From Variovorax sp. SG517 (GTDB taxonomy: Bacteria > Pseudomonadota > Gammaproteobacteria > Burkholderiales > Burkholderiaceae_C), in NCBI RefSeq assembly GCF_013376045.1, contig NZ_JABMJG010000010.1, positions 1 to 64,000 on the forward strand: 64,000 nucleotides of DNA, in the 5' to 3' direction. The notes below the pieces were generated by a model that saw only the letters and a program-made list of their open reading frames with translations, did not search any database and had not been told where the DNA came from. Of the stretch, positions 15,321 to 25,064 are shown one piece after another (the first letter of the stretch is position 1; every line of letters starts with the position of its first letter). A program made the position numbers and the translations under genes.

Positions 15321-17650
15321 GCACTGCGGCGCGCAGCGGCACGCCGGCCTCGCAGGCCGCGAGCCGCGCGCGGGCCCGGCGCTGGGCCATCGGCGTCGGC
15401 GCCGCGCTGGTCACGGCCATCGGCCTGGTGCTGATGTTCCTGCTGGCGCAGGCCACCAACAACCGCGCGCTGTACGAGCGCTACTACGTACGCCTGTTCG
15501 GCATCAACGTCGTGGTGGCAGTGCTGCTGGTGCTGGTGATCGGCTGGGTGGCCTTCCGCCTGCTGCGGCGACTGCGGCAGGGCAAGTTCGGCAGCCGGCT
15601 GCTCATCAAGCTCGCGGCCATCTTCGCGTTGGTGGGGGTGGTGCCGGGGGCGCTGGTCTACGTGGTGTCGTACCAGTTCGTCGCACGCTCCATCGAGAGC
15701 TGGTTCGACGTCAAGGTGGAAGGCGCGCTCGACGCCGGCCTGAACCTCGGGCGGGCCACGCTCGATTCGCTGTCCGACGACCTCGCCGTGAAGACGCGCA
15801 GCGCCAGCGCGCAACTGGCGCAGGTGCCCGACGCCAGCGCGGGCCTGGCGCTCGAGCGCATCCGCGACCAGCTCGAAGCCAGCGACGTCATTCTCTGGAC
15901 CGGCAGCGGCCAGCTGGTGGCCAGCGCCGGAACCTCGCGCTTCCAGCTCAACCCCGAGCGCCCGACGTCGCAGCAGTTCCGCCAGGTGCGACCCGAGCGC
16001 GCCGTCGCGCACGTCGAGGGGCTGGACGAAACCACCGCGGCGGGCGCCACGCCGCCGGCCGCCAGCGTGCGCGCGCTCGCCATGGTGCAAAGGCCGGGCT
16101 TCGACTTCGATACCGCGCCGCGTTATCTGCAGGTCACGCGGCCGCTGCCGCCCGCGGTGGTCGCCAACGCGCTGGCGGTGCAGGAGGCCAACCGCGAATA
16201 CCAGGAGCGCGCGATCGCGCGCGAGGGGCTGCGCCGCATGTACATCGGCACGCTCACGCTGAGCCTGTTCCTCGCCGTGTTCGGCGCGGTGCTGCTGGCG
16301 GTGCTCTTCGGCAACCAGCTCGCGCGGCCGCTGCTCGTGCTGGCCGACGGCGTGCGGCAGGTGGCGGCCGGCGACCTGCGGCCCACCGCCGTGCTGCAGG
16401 GCAAGGACGAGCTGGGCGGCCTTACGCGCTCCTTCGCCGTCATGACACAACAGCTGGCCGATGCGCGCGGCGCGGTCGAGAAGACCATGGGCCAGCTCGA
16501 TGCGGCGCGCGCCAACCTGCAGACCATCCTCGACAACCTGACCTCGGGCGTGATCGTGCTCGATGCCAAGGGCACGGTGCTGTCCACAAACCCGGGCGCG
16601 ACCCGCGTGCTGCGCGCGCCGCTTGCGGCCTACGAAGGCCGGCCGCTCATCGAGGTGCCCGGGCTGGCCGAGTTCGGTGCCAAGGTGCAGCAGCAGTTCG
16701 AAGACTTCCTCGTCGAGCGCATGCAGCACGGCCTCGACCACTGGCAGCACGCCTTCGAGCTGCATGCCTCCGGCGCCGACCTGCCGCAGCAGGACGGCGC
16801 CATCAACATCGTCGCGCGCGGCGCCGAGCTGCCCGGCGCCGCCCGGCTGCTGGTGTTCGACGATATCTCCGAGATCGTCTCGGCCCAGCGCGCGCAGGCC
16901 TGGGGCGAAGTGGCGCGACGGCTCGCGCACGAGATCAAGAATCCGCTCACGCCGATCCAGCTCTCGGCCGAGCGGCTCGAGATGAAGCTCTCCGGCAAGG
17001 TGCAGCCGCCGGAGCAGGCCGTGCTCGTGAAGTCGGTGAAGACCATCGTCGACCAGGTCGATGCGATGAAGCGGCTGGTGAACGAATTCCGCGACTACGC
17101 GCGCCTGCCCGCGGCCGACCTGAAGCCGGTGGACCTGAACGCCCTTCTGACCGACGTGCTCCAGCTCTACAGCGCGGAGAACCTGCCGATCACGCTGCGC
17201 TCCGAGCTCGACGAGCGCTGCCCGCCCGTCCGGGGCGATGCGCAGCAGATCCGGCAGGTCATACACAACCTGTTGCAAAACGCGCAGGACGCGGCAGAGG
17301 CCGCCGCCAGCGGCACAGGCAAGGTCGGCGAGGTCATCATCCGCACGCGGCTCGGCGACTCCGGCCAGCGCGTGCGCCTGACCGTGCAGGACAGCGGACC
17401 GGGCTTCGCCGAGAACATCCTCAAGCGCGCATTCGAGCCCTACGTCACCACGAAAACAAAAGGTACCGGTTTGGGCCTGGCGGTCGTCAAGAAGATCGCC
17501 GACGAGCACGGCGCGCGCATCGAGCTTTCCAACCGCGTCGTCGATGGGGCTGTAGCGGGGGCACAAGTCTCGCTATCATTCGCGCTGGCAGGCGAGCCGC
17601 AGGCAGCGGTCGCTCACACCGAAGATTCGTCGAAGTCTTCCGCCGCCTGA
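15317..17650 (+). CDS. ntrY: NtrY-type membrane sensor histidine kinase (GTG start)
   Basis: 777 residues from GTG 15317. Membrane helices lie near residues 22-45, 57-80 and 96-118, an extracytoplasmic region follows, and another helix lies near 315-338. A HAMP domain has NQLARPLLVLADGV, a PAS-like region has LDNLTSGVIVLD, the HisKA phospho-acceptor lies in RRLAHEIKNPLTP, and the ATPase has HNLLQNAQDAAEA, DSGPGF and KGTGLGLAVV. NtrY is linked to nitrogen metabolism and, in some proteobacteria, to redox and envelope traits. The gene overlaps the DUF4390 stop by four bases and precedes a short NtrX-type regulator by 96 bases. Confidence 0.93.
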   Translation: MSTAARSGTPASQAASRARARRWAIGVGAALVTAIGLVLMFLLAQATNNRALYERYYVRLFGINVVVAVLLVLVIGWVAFRLLRRLRQGKFGSRLLIKLAAIFALVGVVPGALVYVVSYQFVARSIESWFDVKVEGALDAGLNLGRATLDSLSDDLAVKTRSASAQLAQVPDASAGLALERIRDQLEASDVILWTGSGQLVASAGTSRFQLNPERPTSQQFRQVRPERAVAHVEGLDETTAAGATPPAASVRALAMVQRPGFDFDTAPRYLQVTRPLPPAVVANALAVQEANREYQERAIAREGLRRMYIGTLTLSLFLAVFGAVLLAVLFGNQLARPLLVLADGVRQVAAGDLRPTAVLQGKDELGGLTRSFAVMTQQLADARGAVEKTMGQLDAARANLQTILDNLTSGVIVLDAKGTVLSTNPGATRVLRAPLAAYEGRPLIEVPGLAEFGAKVQQQFEDFLVERMQHGLDHWQHAFELHASGADLPQQDGAINIVARGAELPGAARLLVFDDISEIVSAQRAQAWGEVARRLAHEIKNPLTPIQLSAERLEMKLSGKVQPPEQAVLVKSVKTIVDQVDAMKRLVNEFRDYARLPAADLKPVDLNALLTDVLQLYSAENLPITLRSELDERCPPVRGDAQQIRQVIHNLLQNAQDAAEAAASGTGKVGEVIIRTRLGDSGQRVRLTVQDSGPGFAENILKRAFEPYVTTKTKGTGLGLAVVKKIADEHGARIELSNRVVDGAVAGAQVSLSFALAGEPQAAVAHTEDSSKSSAA

Positions 17651-17746
17651 GTCGCACGAACGAACGAATGTCCGTCGCACAGGCGATGGATCGGCCAGCG
17701 ACTCGACAAACATTGCAGACACCAGCGCACACAACAAGCATCACTC

Positions 17747-18448
17747 ATGGCAAACATTCTCGTGGTCGATGACGAGCTGGGCATCCGGGACCTGCTCTTC
17801 GAAATTCTCAATGACGAAGGCCACAACGTGGAGCTCGCGGAAAACGCCGCCGAAGCTCGCGCTGCACGCCAGCGCGCACGGCCCGATCTCGTGCTGCTCG
17901 ACATCTGGATGCCCGACACCGACGGCGTCACGCTGCTCAAGGAATGGTCCACCTCGGGCCTCCTGAGCATGCCCGTCATCATGATGAGCGGCCACGCCAC
18001 CATCGACACCGCGGTCGACGCCACGCGCATCGGCGCGTTCGCCTTCCTCGAAAAGCCCATCACCATGCAGAAGCTGCTCAAGGCGGTGGAGCAGGGCCTG
18101 GCCCGCGAGAGCGCGCGCCGTGCCGCAGCGGGCGTGGTGCCCACGCCGGTCACCGGCAGCCAGTCGGCCGCCATCACAACGACGGGCGACAGCCTGCTGA
18201 TGGCGTCGCTGGCCGCCGTGCCCGTGGCCGATGCCGGCCCGCAATCGACCCAGAGCTTCGACCTCGACCGCCCGCTGCGCGACGCGCGCGACGGTTTCGA
18301 GAAGGCGTACTTCGAGTTCCACCTTGCGATGGAGAACGGCTCAATGACCCGCGTCGCCGAGAAAACCGGCCTCGAGCGCACCCATCTCTACAGAAAACTC
18401 AAACAACTTGGCGTCGACCTTTCCAGAGGGCGTAGAAGCGCTGTATAA
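17747..18448 (+). CDS. NtrX-type response regulator lacking the AAA+ domain
   Basis: 233 residues. The N-terminal receiver (1-120) has the acidic pair DDE, the phospho-acceptor Asp in LVLLDIWMPD, the Thr/Ser position in MMSGHA and the Lys in LEKPI. After a linker of about 60 residues comes a C-terminal Fis-type helix-turn-helix (GSMTRVAEKTGLERTHLYRKLKQLG). Canonical NtrX of about 450 residues has a sigma-54-interacting AAA+ ATPase between these parts; here there is no Walker A or GAFTGA motif. It is therefore predicted to bind DNA but not to activate sigma-54 polymerase directly. Its end contains the tRNA-Phe promoter. Confidence 0.9.
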   Translation: MANILVVDDELGIRDLLFEILNDEGHNVELAENAAEARAARQRARPDLVLLDIWMPDTDGVTLLKEWSTSGLLSMPVIMMSGHATIDTAVDATRIGAFAFLEKPITMQKLLKAVEQGLARESARRAAAGVVPTPVTGSQSAAITTTGDSLLMASLAAVPVADAGPQSTQSFDLDRPLRDARDGFEKAYFEFHLAMENGSMTRVAEKTGLERTHLYRKLKQLGVDLSRGRRSAV

Positions 18449-18449
18449 T
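18421..18449 (+). promoter_or_regulatory. Promoter of tRNA-Phe inside the 3' end of the regulator gene
   Basis: A perfect TATAAT (18444-18449) overlaps the TAA stop of the response regulator, with a weak -35 TTCCAG (18421-18426) at 17-base spacing. The start would fall near 18457, about 13 bases before the mature tRNA-Phe. The perfect -10 is seen directly; the -35 is poor. Confidence 0.6.
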
Positions 18450-18469
18450 TTGAGGCTGCACACAGCAAC

Positions 18470-18545
18470 GGCCCGGTAGCTCAGTTGGTAGAGCAGCGGA
18501 TTGAAAATCCGCGTGTCGGTGGTTCGATTCCGCCCCAGGCCACCA
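18470..18545 (+). tRNA. tRNA-Phe (anticodon GAA), integration target
   Basis: A 76-base cloverleaf with encoded CCA, anticodon loop TTGAAAA (GAA) and T-loop TTCGATT. The acceptor stem pairs GGCCCGG (18470-18476) with CCAGGCC (18535-18541), leaving a C5-A68 mismatch (18474 against 18537). A tyrosine integrase gene starts 171 bases downstream, and an inverted partial copy of the 3' end lies near 36.58 kb. The mismatched base lies in the part of the tRNA that an integrating element replaces, so it may have been imported. Confidence 0.95.
18523..18545 (+). repeat. attL-type core in the tRNA-Phe 3' end
   Basis: These 23 bases cover the T-loop through CCA of tRNA-Phe. The opposite strand at 36573-36594 repeats them over 22 bases with one missing G (AGCC instead of AGGCC). 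With the adjacent integrase this marks the attachment core. The orientation of the distant copy is inverted, which is not what simple integration produces. Confidence 0.7.
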
Positions 18546-18658
18546 TCTTTCTTTCTCGGTAGAACCCAAGACAGCTTAAAAGTCCTTGTATATCAAGGAC
18601 TTAGCCTGAAAAGGCGGCTCAGGCGGCATCACCAGATCTCACATAGTCCCGTTCTTGC

Positions 18659-18716
18659 GTGTACCCCACGGTGTACCCCAGACTGCTTTTCAACCGCAGT
18701 TGATTTTGGGTACACC
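18659..18716 (+). repeat. Integrase arm-type repeats upstream of int
   Basis: Two direct copies of GTGTACCCCA (18659-18668 and 18671-18680) with a 12-base period, plus an inverted copy TGGGTACAC (18707-18715) just before the int ATG. A similar pair with the same 12-base period (GGGCACACC, GGGTACACC) lies inside the element end at 36649-36669. Such repeats next to attachment cores are typical arm-binding sites for tyrosine recombinases or their directionality factor; the role is inferred. Confidence 0.45.
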
Positions 18717-20060
18717 ATGGGGCAACTCAACGAACTTCAGATCAGGGCGGCAGCGCCGCGTGACAGGGAATATTTGCTGGCGGACGGCGAGGGCCTTTAC
18801 CTTCGCGTGCGACCGACCGGCAAAGTGTGGGTCTATCGTTACAAACGGCACGGCAAAGAAGCCAAGCTCAGTATCGGTCACTACCCGGCGGTGACACTCG
18901 CGACGGCGCGCCGGAAAGCGCGCCTCGAAGCCGAGAAGCGCGCCGATGGTGTCGATCCCCGGGAGGCCCGGCGCGTAGAGGTCGAGCGTGCTCGTGTCGC
19001 ACGCCTCAATACCTTCGAACTGACCGCCCGGGCTTGGCATGTGCAGGCGTGGAAGGACCGCGAATGGTCGGCCGGCTATGCCGGAAAAGTTATGCGCCAC
19101 CTAGAACTGCACGTTTTTCCCTGGATCGGTGCGCTCGCCATCGAGGCCATCTTGCCGACCGAGGTGGTCCGATGTCTGCACCGCATCAAGGAGCGCGGCA
19201 ATCTGGAGACGGCGCAGCGAGTGCGCGAAGCGGTGCAGCATGTGTTCCAGTACGCTGTCGACGTGGGCGCGCTAGATCCGGCTCGGAACTTCGTGAACGG
19301 TCGCACGGGCGGCCTGCCGCCACCTCGCACTCGACACTATGCGGCCATCACGGATCCGCAGAAGCTCGGCCAGTTGCTTCGTGACATGCGTGCGTACAAC
19401 GGCAATGTCATCACGCGTGCGGCCTTGCAGCTATCGCCCTTGTTGTTCCAGCGGCCTGGTCAGCTGCGCCTGGCGCATTGGGAAGATGTAGATCTCAATC
19501 AGGCGCTGTGGCGTTGCCCACCCGAGAAGATGAAGTTGAGGGAGTGGAAGAAGCGAGACGTACGCACGCCGGCACACCTCGTGCCGCTGCCGACACAGGC
19601 GGTCGACATTCTGCGCGATATCCATCCGCTGACCGGTCCTAGCGGGCCGATCTTCCGCAGCATGTCGAAGCGTTCCGAGAAGACGCGGTACATGAGCGAC
19701 AACACCATCAACAGTGCGCTGCGTACGTTGGGCTATGACACGAAAGAGCAGATCACGGGCCACGGGTTTCGCGCCACGGCCCGGACGCTGATCCGCGAAC
19801 TGTTGGGGTGGGATCGTGAGGTAATCGAGCGGCATTTGGCGCACGGCTCCGATGAGGAGTTGGGAAGCGCCTATGACCGCGCCACTTTTCTGAATCAACG
19901 GCGCCAAATGATTCAATTGTGGGCGGATCTGCTTGATGATCTGGCTGCGGACACGGGGTTGGCGGTGCCTGTTTGCACGGAGTTTGCGACGGTAAGGACG
20001 AGCGAGATGGGCGTGGAGGAGGCTGGCTCTTTCCACCGAACTGCTCAGCTCGAGGTTTGA
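18717..20060 (+). CDS. int: P4-type tyrosine site-specific integrase
   Basis: 447 residues from ATG 18717 (the frame is open further upstream, but the DUF4102-type N terminus begins here). The N-terminal arm-binding domain has LLADGEGLYLRVRPTGKVW and LSIGHYPAVTLATARRKA, followed by a SAM-like core-binding domain and the catalytic domain. Catalytic residues visible are the Arg in FQRPGQLRLAHWED, the HGFR box in ITGHGFRATAR, the LAH position in RHLAHG and the nucleophile Tyr in AYDRATF. It inserts and excises elements at tRNA 3' ends and lies directly downstream of tRNA-Phe. Unlike an ordinary island, the next gene (dctD, 60 bases on) looks chromosomal, so the integrase appears separated from its cargo. 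Confidence 0.93.
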   Translation: MGQLNELQIRAAAPRDREYLLADGEGLYLRVRPTGKVWVYRYKRHGKEAKLSIGHYPAVTLATARRKARLEAEKRADGVDPREARRVEVERARVARLNTFELTARAWHVQAWKDREWSAGYAGKVMRHLELHVFPWIGALAIEAILPTEVVRCLHRIKERGNLETAQRVREAVQHVFQYAVDVGALDPARNFVNGRTGGLPPPRTRHYAAITDPQKLGQLLRDMRAYNGNVITRAALQLSPLLFQRPGQLRLAHWEDVDLNQALWRCPPEKMKLREWKKRDVRTPAHLVPLPTQAVDILRDIHPLTGPSGPIFRSMSKRSEKTRYMSDNTINSALRTLGYDTKEQITGHGFRATARTLIRELLGWDREVIERHLAHGSDEELGSAYDRATFLNQRRQMIQLWADLLDDLAADTGLAVPVCTEFATVRTSEMGVEEAGSFHRTAQLEV

Positions 20061-20119
20061 TTCGAAAGCGATGCTGACGCAGCGGGCGGCTACACCTCCT
20101 GCCTCCCACCTCCTGCCTT

Positions 20120-21500
<1,381 letters not shown>

Positions 21501-21517
<17 letters not shown>

Positions 21518-23363
21518 TGGAAAGGGCGTCGGAAACCGGCGGATGGCTGCTGCTGTCGTGCATCACGGCGATGGCCGCCGGCAGGTCGATGACGAAGCAG
21601 GCCCCGCCGCCGTCCAGGTTGGCCGCGCGCAGCGTGCCGTCCATGGACCGCACCAATTGTGCCGAGATGACGAGACCCAGTCCCAGGCCCGAGCCGGCGG
21701 CCTTGCCGGTGACGAAGGGTTCGAACAGGCGCTGCAGGATGTCGGGGCGGATGCCCGGGCCGGTGTCGGTCACCGACAGCAGCACCCGGCCCTCCTTCGG
21801 CCGCGCCTGAAGGCGCAGCTTGCGCACCGGCGCGTCCTGCATGGCGTCGATGGCGTTGCGCATCAGGTTGGCGAGCACGCTGCCGAGCGCGGCTTCTTCC
21901 GCCATCACGCTCAGCGCGGCGGGCTGCACGTCGACCTCGATGGTGACGCGCTGCTTGCGCGAAGCCTCGGCCACGATCACCTGCGCGTCGGCGATCGCGT
22001 GCGACAGCAGCACCGGCGCCAGCGGAAGCTCGCTCTTGTAGGCGAAGGTGCGCAGCTGCGAGGTCAGGCGCGCGAGCCGGTCGACCATGCCGCGGATGCG
22101 CTCGAGGTTGCCGCGCACGTCGTCGAGGCGGTTCTTGTCGAGCAGGATGGCCGCGCTTTCCGAGAGCGTGCGCATGGCCGTGAGCGGCTGGTTGAGTTCG
22201 TGCACGACGCCGGCCGACATCTGCCCGAGCGCAGCCATCTTGCCGGCATGCACCAGCTCGCCCTGCGCCGCGCGAAGCTGCGCGGTGCGCGCGGCCACGG
22301 TCGATTCGAGCGTGTCGTGCGCCGCCTGCAGCGCGGCCTGATTGGCCAGCTTCTGGCGCACCGCGCGGCGGCGCTGCCACAGCGCCACGGCCACCAGCAG
22401 CAGCACCGTCATCGCGAGCCCGGCGGTGATGGCCGCGTTGCGCGCGGCCAGGCGCAGCGGCGCGAGGTTGTCCAGCACCACCAGCTGCCACGGCGCGCCG
22501 CGCAGGGTGCGGGCGGAGGCGAGCTGGTCGACGCCGTCGAGCGAGATCACCTGCACGTCGCGGTCGAGCGCCTCCTTCTGGGTCCATTGCAGCGGCTGCA
22601 GCGCGGCCTCGCCGTAGGGTCGCGAGCGCAGCACCTCGGCGCGCTGCAGGGCGTCGAGCGGCAGCAGCGGCCGGAACTTGATGTCCTCGCGCGTGGAAAG
22701 GATGACCACGCCGCGCTGATCGATCAGCGCCACGTCGCCCGGCAGCTTGCGCCAGGTGCGCTCGGCCTCTTCGAGATTGATCTTCACGGCCACCACGCCG
22801 CGCGAGGCCTGCCCGCGCCGCAGCGCATAGGAAAGGTAATAGCCCGGCTTCTTGCTGGTGATGCCCACGCCGTAGAAGCGGCCCCTGCCCTGCCCCAGCG
22901 CGTCGATCACGTAGGGCCGGAACGACAGGTCCTGGCCCACGGTGGTGCCGGGCTTGTCCCAGTCGGAGGCCGCCAGCGAGGTGCCGGAGGCGTCGAGCAC
23001 GTAGAGCATCTCCGCCCCGGCCGCGGCATTGACGCCGTCGAGGTAGCGGTTGACCGAATCGCGCAGCCGCGTGTCCGCGGGCGTGCCGAGCAGCGCCGGC
23101 ACCAGGGGCGCCATCTCCAGCAGCGCGGGCAGGTAGTCGAAGCGGGCCAGGTCGGCGTCGAGGCCGGTGGCGAGCATGTCGAGGCGGTGGTCGGCCGCTT
23201 CGCGCAGCCGGGCCAGGCCGGTCTGCATCGCGACCTGGTAGCCCGCGAAGGCGGCCACGGCCACCAGGGCCAGCGCGCCGCCCCAGCGGGGCAGGCCGCG
23301 CCACCCTCTTGTCGCCTGGTCGGAATGTGGTTCTAGACGCCGGGCCGGCTCCCTTGGATTCAT
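21501..23363 (-). CDS. dctB: C4-dicarboxylate sensor histidine kinase DctB
   Basis: 620 residues from ATG 23363 (a TTG 18 bases further upstream is possible). An N-terminal membrane helix (GGALALVAVAAFAGYQV) leads into a periplasmic double PDC/Cache sensor of about 260 residues (with YVLDASGTSLAASDW and FRPYVIDALGQGRGRFYGVG), a second helix near residues 300-320, then HisKA with the phospho-acceptor in VVHELNQPLTAMRTL and an ATPase with ANLMRNAIDAM, DTGPGI and GSGLGLGLVIS. It senses succinate-type acids and phosphorylates DctD. It lies between dctA and dctD on the same strand, the usual dct locus. Confidence 0.94.
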
Positions 23364-23450
23364 GGGCCCGTTATTGCACAAGGCTGGGCCGCCCGCATTA
23401 GTGGCAGCCCGATGGCCCCTGGGCGGGGCCGGAGGGAGCGGAAAAAAAGA

Positions 23451-24815
23451 TCAGGAAGCCTGGCGCGCGCCGCTGGCAGGCATGTGCGCCTCGGTGGCGT
23501 CGAGCACGCGCTCGGGCTCGTCGGCCTCGGCCGTGCTTTCCTGGTTCAGGTGCTGGTTCATGCGCACGGTGTCGAGGTCGCCGGTCCACTTGGCAACCAC
23601 CAGCGTGGCAACGCCGTTGCCGATCAGGTTGGTGAGCGCGCGGGCTTCCGACATGAAGCGATCGATGCCCAGGATCAGCGCCAGCCCCGCCACCGGCACG
23701 TGTCCCACCGCCGACAACGTCGCCGCCAGCACGATGAAGCCGCTGCCGGTGACGCCCGCCGCGCCCTTGGAGGTGAGCAGCAGCACCGCCAGCAGCGTGA
23801 GCTGCTGCGTCAGCGTCATGTCGGTGTTGGTGGCCTGCGCGATGAACACGGCCGCCATCGTCAGGTAGATGGAGGTGCCGTCGAGGTTGAACGAGTAGCC
23901 GGTCGGAATCACGAGGCCGACCACCGACTTCTTCGCGCCCAGGTTCTCCATCTTGGCCATCATGCGCGGCAGCACCGACTCGCTCGACGAGGTGCCCAGC
24001 ACGATCAGCAGTTCTTCCTTGATGTACTTGATGAACTTCCAGATGCTGAACCCATGGAACTTCGCGATGAGCCCCAGCACCACGAAGATGAACAGCAGGC
24101 AGGTGGCGTAGAAGGTGGCCATCAGCTGGCCCAGCTGCAGCAGCGAGCTCACGCCGTACTTGCCGATGGTGAACGCCATTGCGCCGAAGGCGCCGATGGG
24201 CGCGACCTTCATGATGTAGCCGACGATCACGAAGAGCACGTGCGAGCCCTTCTCGATCACGTCGAACACCAGCGTGCCGCGGCCGCCGAAGCGGTGCAGC
24301 GCGAAGCCGAACATCACCGCGATCAGCAGCACCTGCAGGATCTCGCCCTTGGCGAAGGCGTCGACCACCGTGCTCGGAATGATGTTGAGCAGGAAGTCGG
24401 TAGTGCTCTGCATCTTGCCCGGGCCGGTGTAGGCCGCGATGCTCTTGGTGTCGAGCTGGGTCACGTCGATGTTCATGCCCGCGCCGGGCTTGAGCACGTT
24501 CACGAGCACAAGGCCCACGATCAGCGCGATGCTGCTGACGATCTCGAAGTACAGCAGCGCCATGCCGCCGGTCTTGCCGACCTTCTTCATGTCTTCCATG
24601 CCGGCGATGCCGACCACCACCGTGCAGAAGATGATCGGCGCGATGATCATCTTGATCAGCTTGATGAAGCCGTCGCCCAGCGGCTTCATGGAAGCGCCGG
24701 TGTCGGGATAGAAATGCCCCAGGAGCACCCCGAGCACGATGGCCGTGATGACCTGGAAGTACAGGGATTTGTAGAAGGGCTTGGGGGCGGTCTGGTGTTC
24801 CATGGGGGTGCTCAT
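23451..24815 (-). CDS. dctA: C4-dicarboxylate:cation symporter DctA
   Basis: 454 residues of the DAACS family. Seen are the N-terminal SLYFQVITAIVLGVLLGHFYP, the serine-rich re-entrant loop GTSSSESVLPRMM, the NLDGTSIY stretch in helix 7 and the second hairpin LTSKGAAGVTGSGFIVLAAT, all diagnostic for DctA. It imports succinate, fumarate and malate across the inner membrane. A GGAGA box precedes ATG 24815. Regulation is well supported: a near-consensus sigma-54 promoter about 65 bases upstream and a long inverted repeat farther up, with DctB-DctD encoded directly downstream. Confidence 0.96.
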   Translation of the reverse strand: MSTPMEHQTAPKPFYKSLYFQVITAIVLGVLLGHFYPDTGASMKPLGDGFIKLIKMIIAPIIFCTVVVGIAGMEDMKKVGKTGGMALLYFEIVSSIALIVGLVLVNVLKPGAGMNIDVTQLDTKSIAAYTGPGKMQSTTDFLLNIIPSTVVDAFAKGEILQVLLIAVMFGFALHRFGGRGTLVFDVIEKGSHVLFVIVGYIMKVAPIGAFGAMAFTIGKYGVSSLLQLGQLMATFYATCLLFIFVVLGLIAKFHGFSIWKFIKYIKEELLIVLGTSSSESVLPRMMAKMENLGAKKSVVGLVIPTGYSFNLDGTSIYLTMAAVFIAQATNTDMTLTQQLTLLAVLLLTSKGAAGVTGSGFIVLAATLSAVGHVPVAGLALILGIDRFMSEARALTNLIGNGVATLVVAKWTGDLDTVRMNQHLNQESTAEADEPERVLDATEAHMPASGARQAS

Positions 24816-24877
24816 TGGTTTGTCTCCAGGTTCGTGACCGGGCCCCGCATCGGGGGCGCACGGCCGGCCGGTGGTTC

Positions 24878-24893
24878 AGCAATCGACATGCCA
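24878..24893 (-). promoter_or_regulatory. Sigma-54 promoter of dctA
   Basis: On the minus strand TGGCATGTCGATTGCT matches the sigma-54 consensus (TGGCAC…TTGCW), with the invariant GG and GC at the required 12-base offset and only the C of TGGCAC changed among the core positions. It lies 63 bases before the dctA ATG and is served by the adjacent sigma-54 activator DctD. Confidence 0.8.
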
Positions 24894-24968
24894 CGGCCGG
24901 CAAGGGCCGGCGGGCGCCCTAAGTCCTTGATTTCACGGGGCTTTTCTCCGCGGGGCGCGAGGCGCTCC

Positions 24969-25022
24969 GCCGACGATCCGGATGCCGCCGACCGGCCCCG
25001 TCCGAGCTTCCGGATCGTCGGC
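24969..25022. repeat. 14-bp inverted repeat, candidate DctD enhancer site
   Basis: GCCGACGATCCGGA (24969-24982) and TCCGGATCGTCGGC (25009-25022) form a perfect 14-bp inverted repeat with a 26-base spacer between divergent dctA and the MFS gene. It is about 100-155 bases upstream of the predicted dctA transcription start, where sigma-54 activators bind. A role as DctD upstream activating sequence is inference; an operator for the MFS gene is the alternative. Confidence 0.55.
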
Positions 25023-25064
25023 ACCGGGTAAACCCTAGGCACCCGGCGGTGTCAGACTCGGCGC

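Noticed and set aside
23414..23430. GGCCCC/GGGGCC stem between dctA and dctB as a terminator
   Set aside because: Only six pairs, no T run on the transcribed strand, and dctB follows in the same direction; not strong enough to call.
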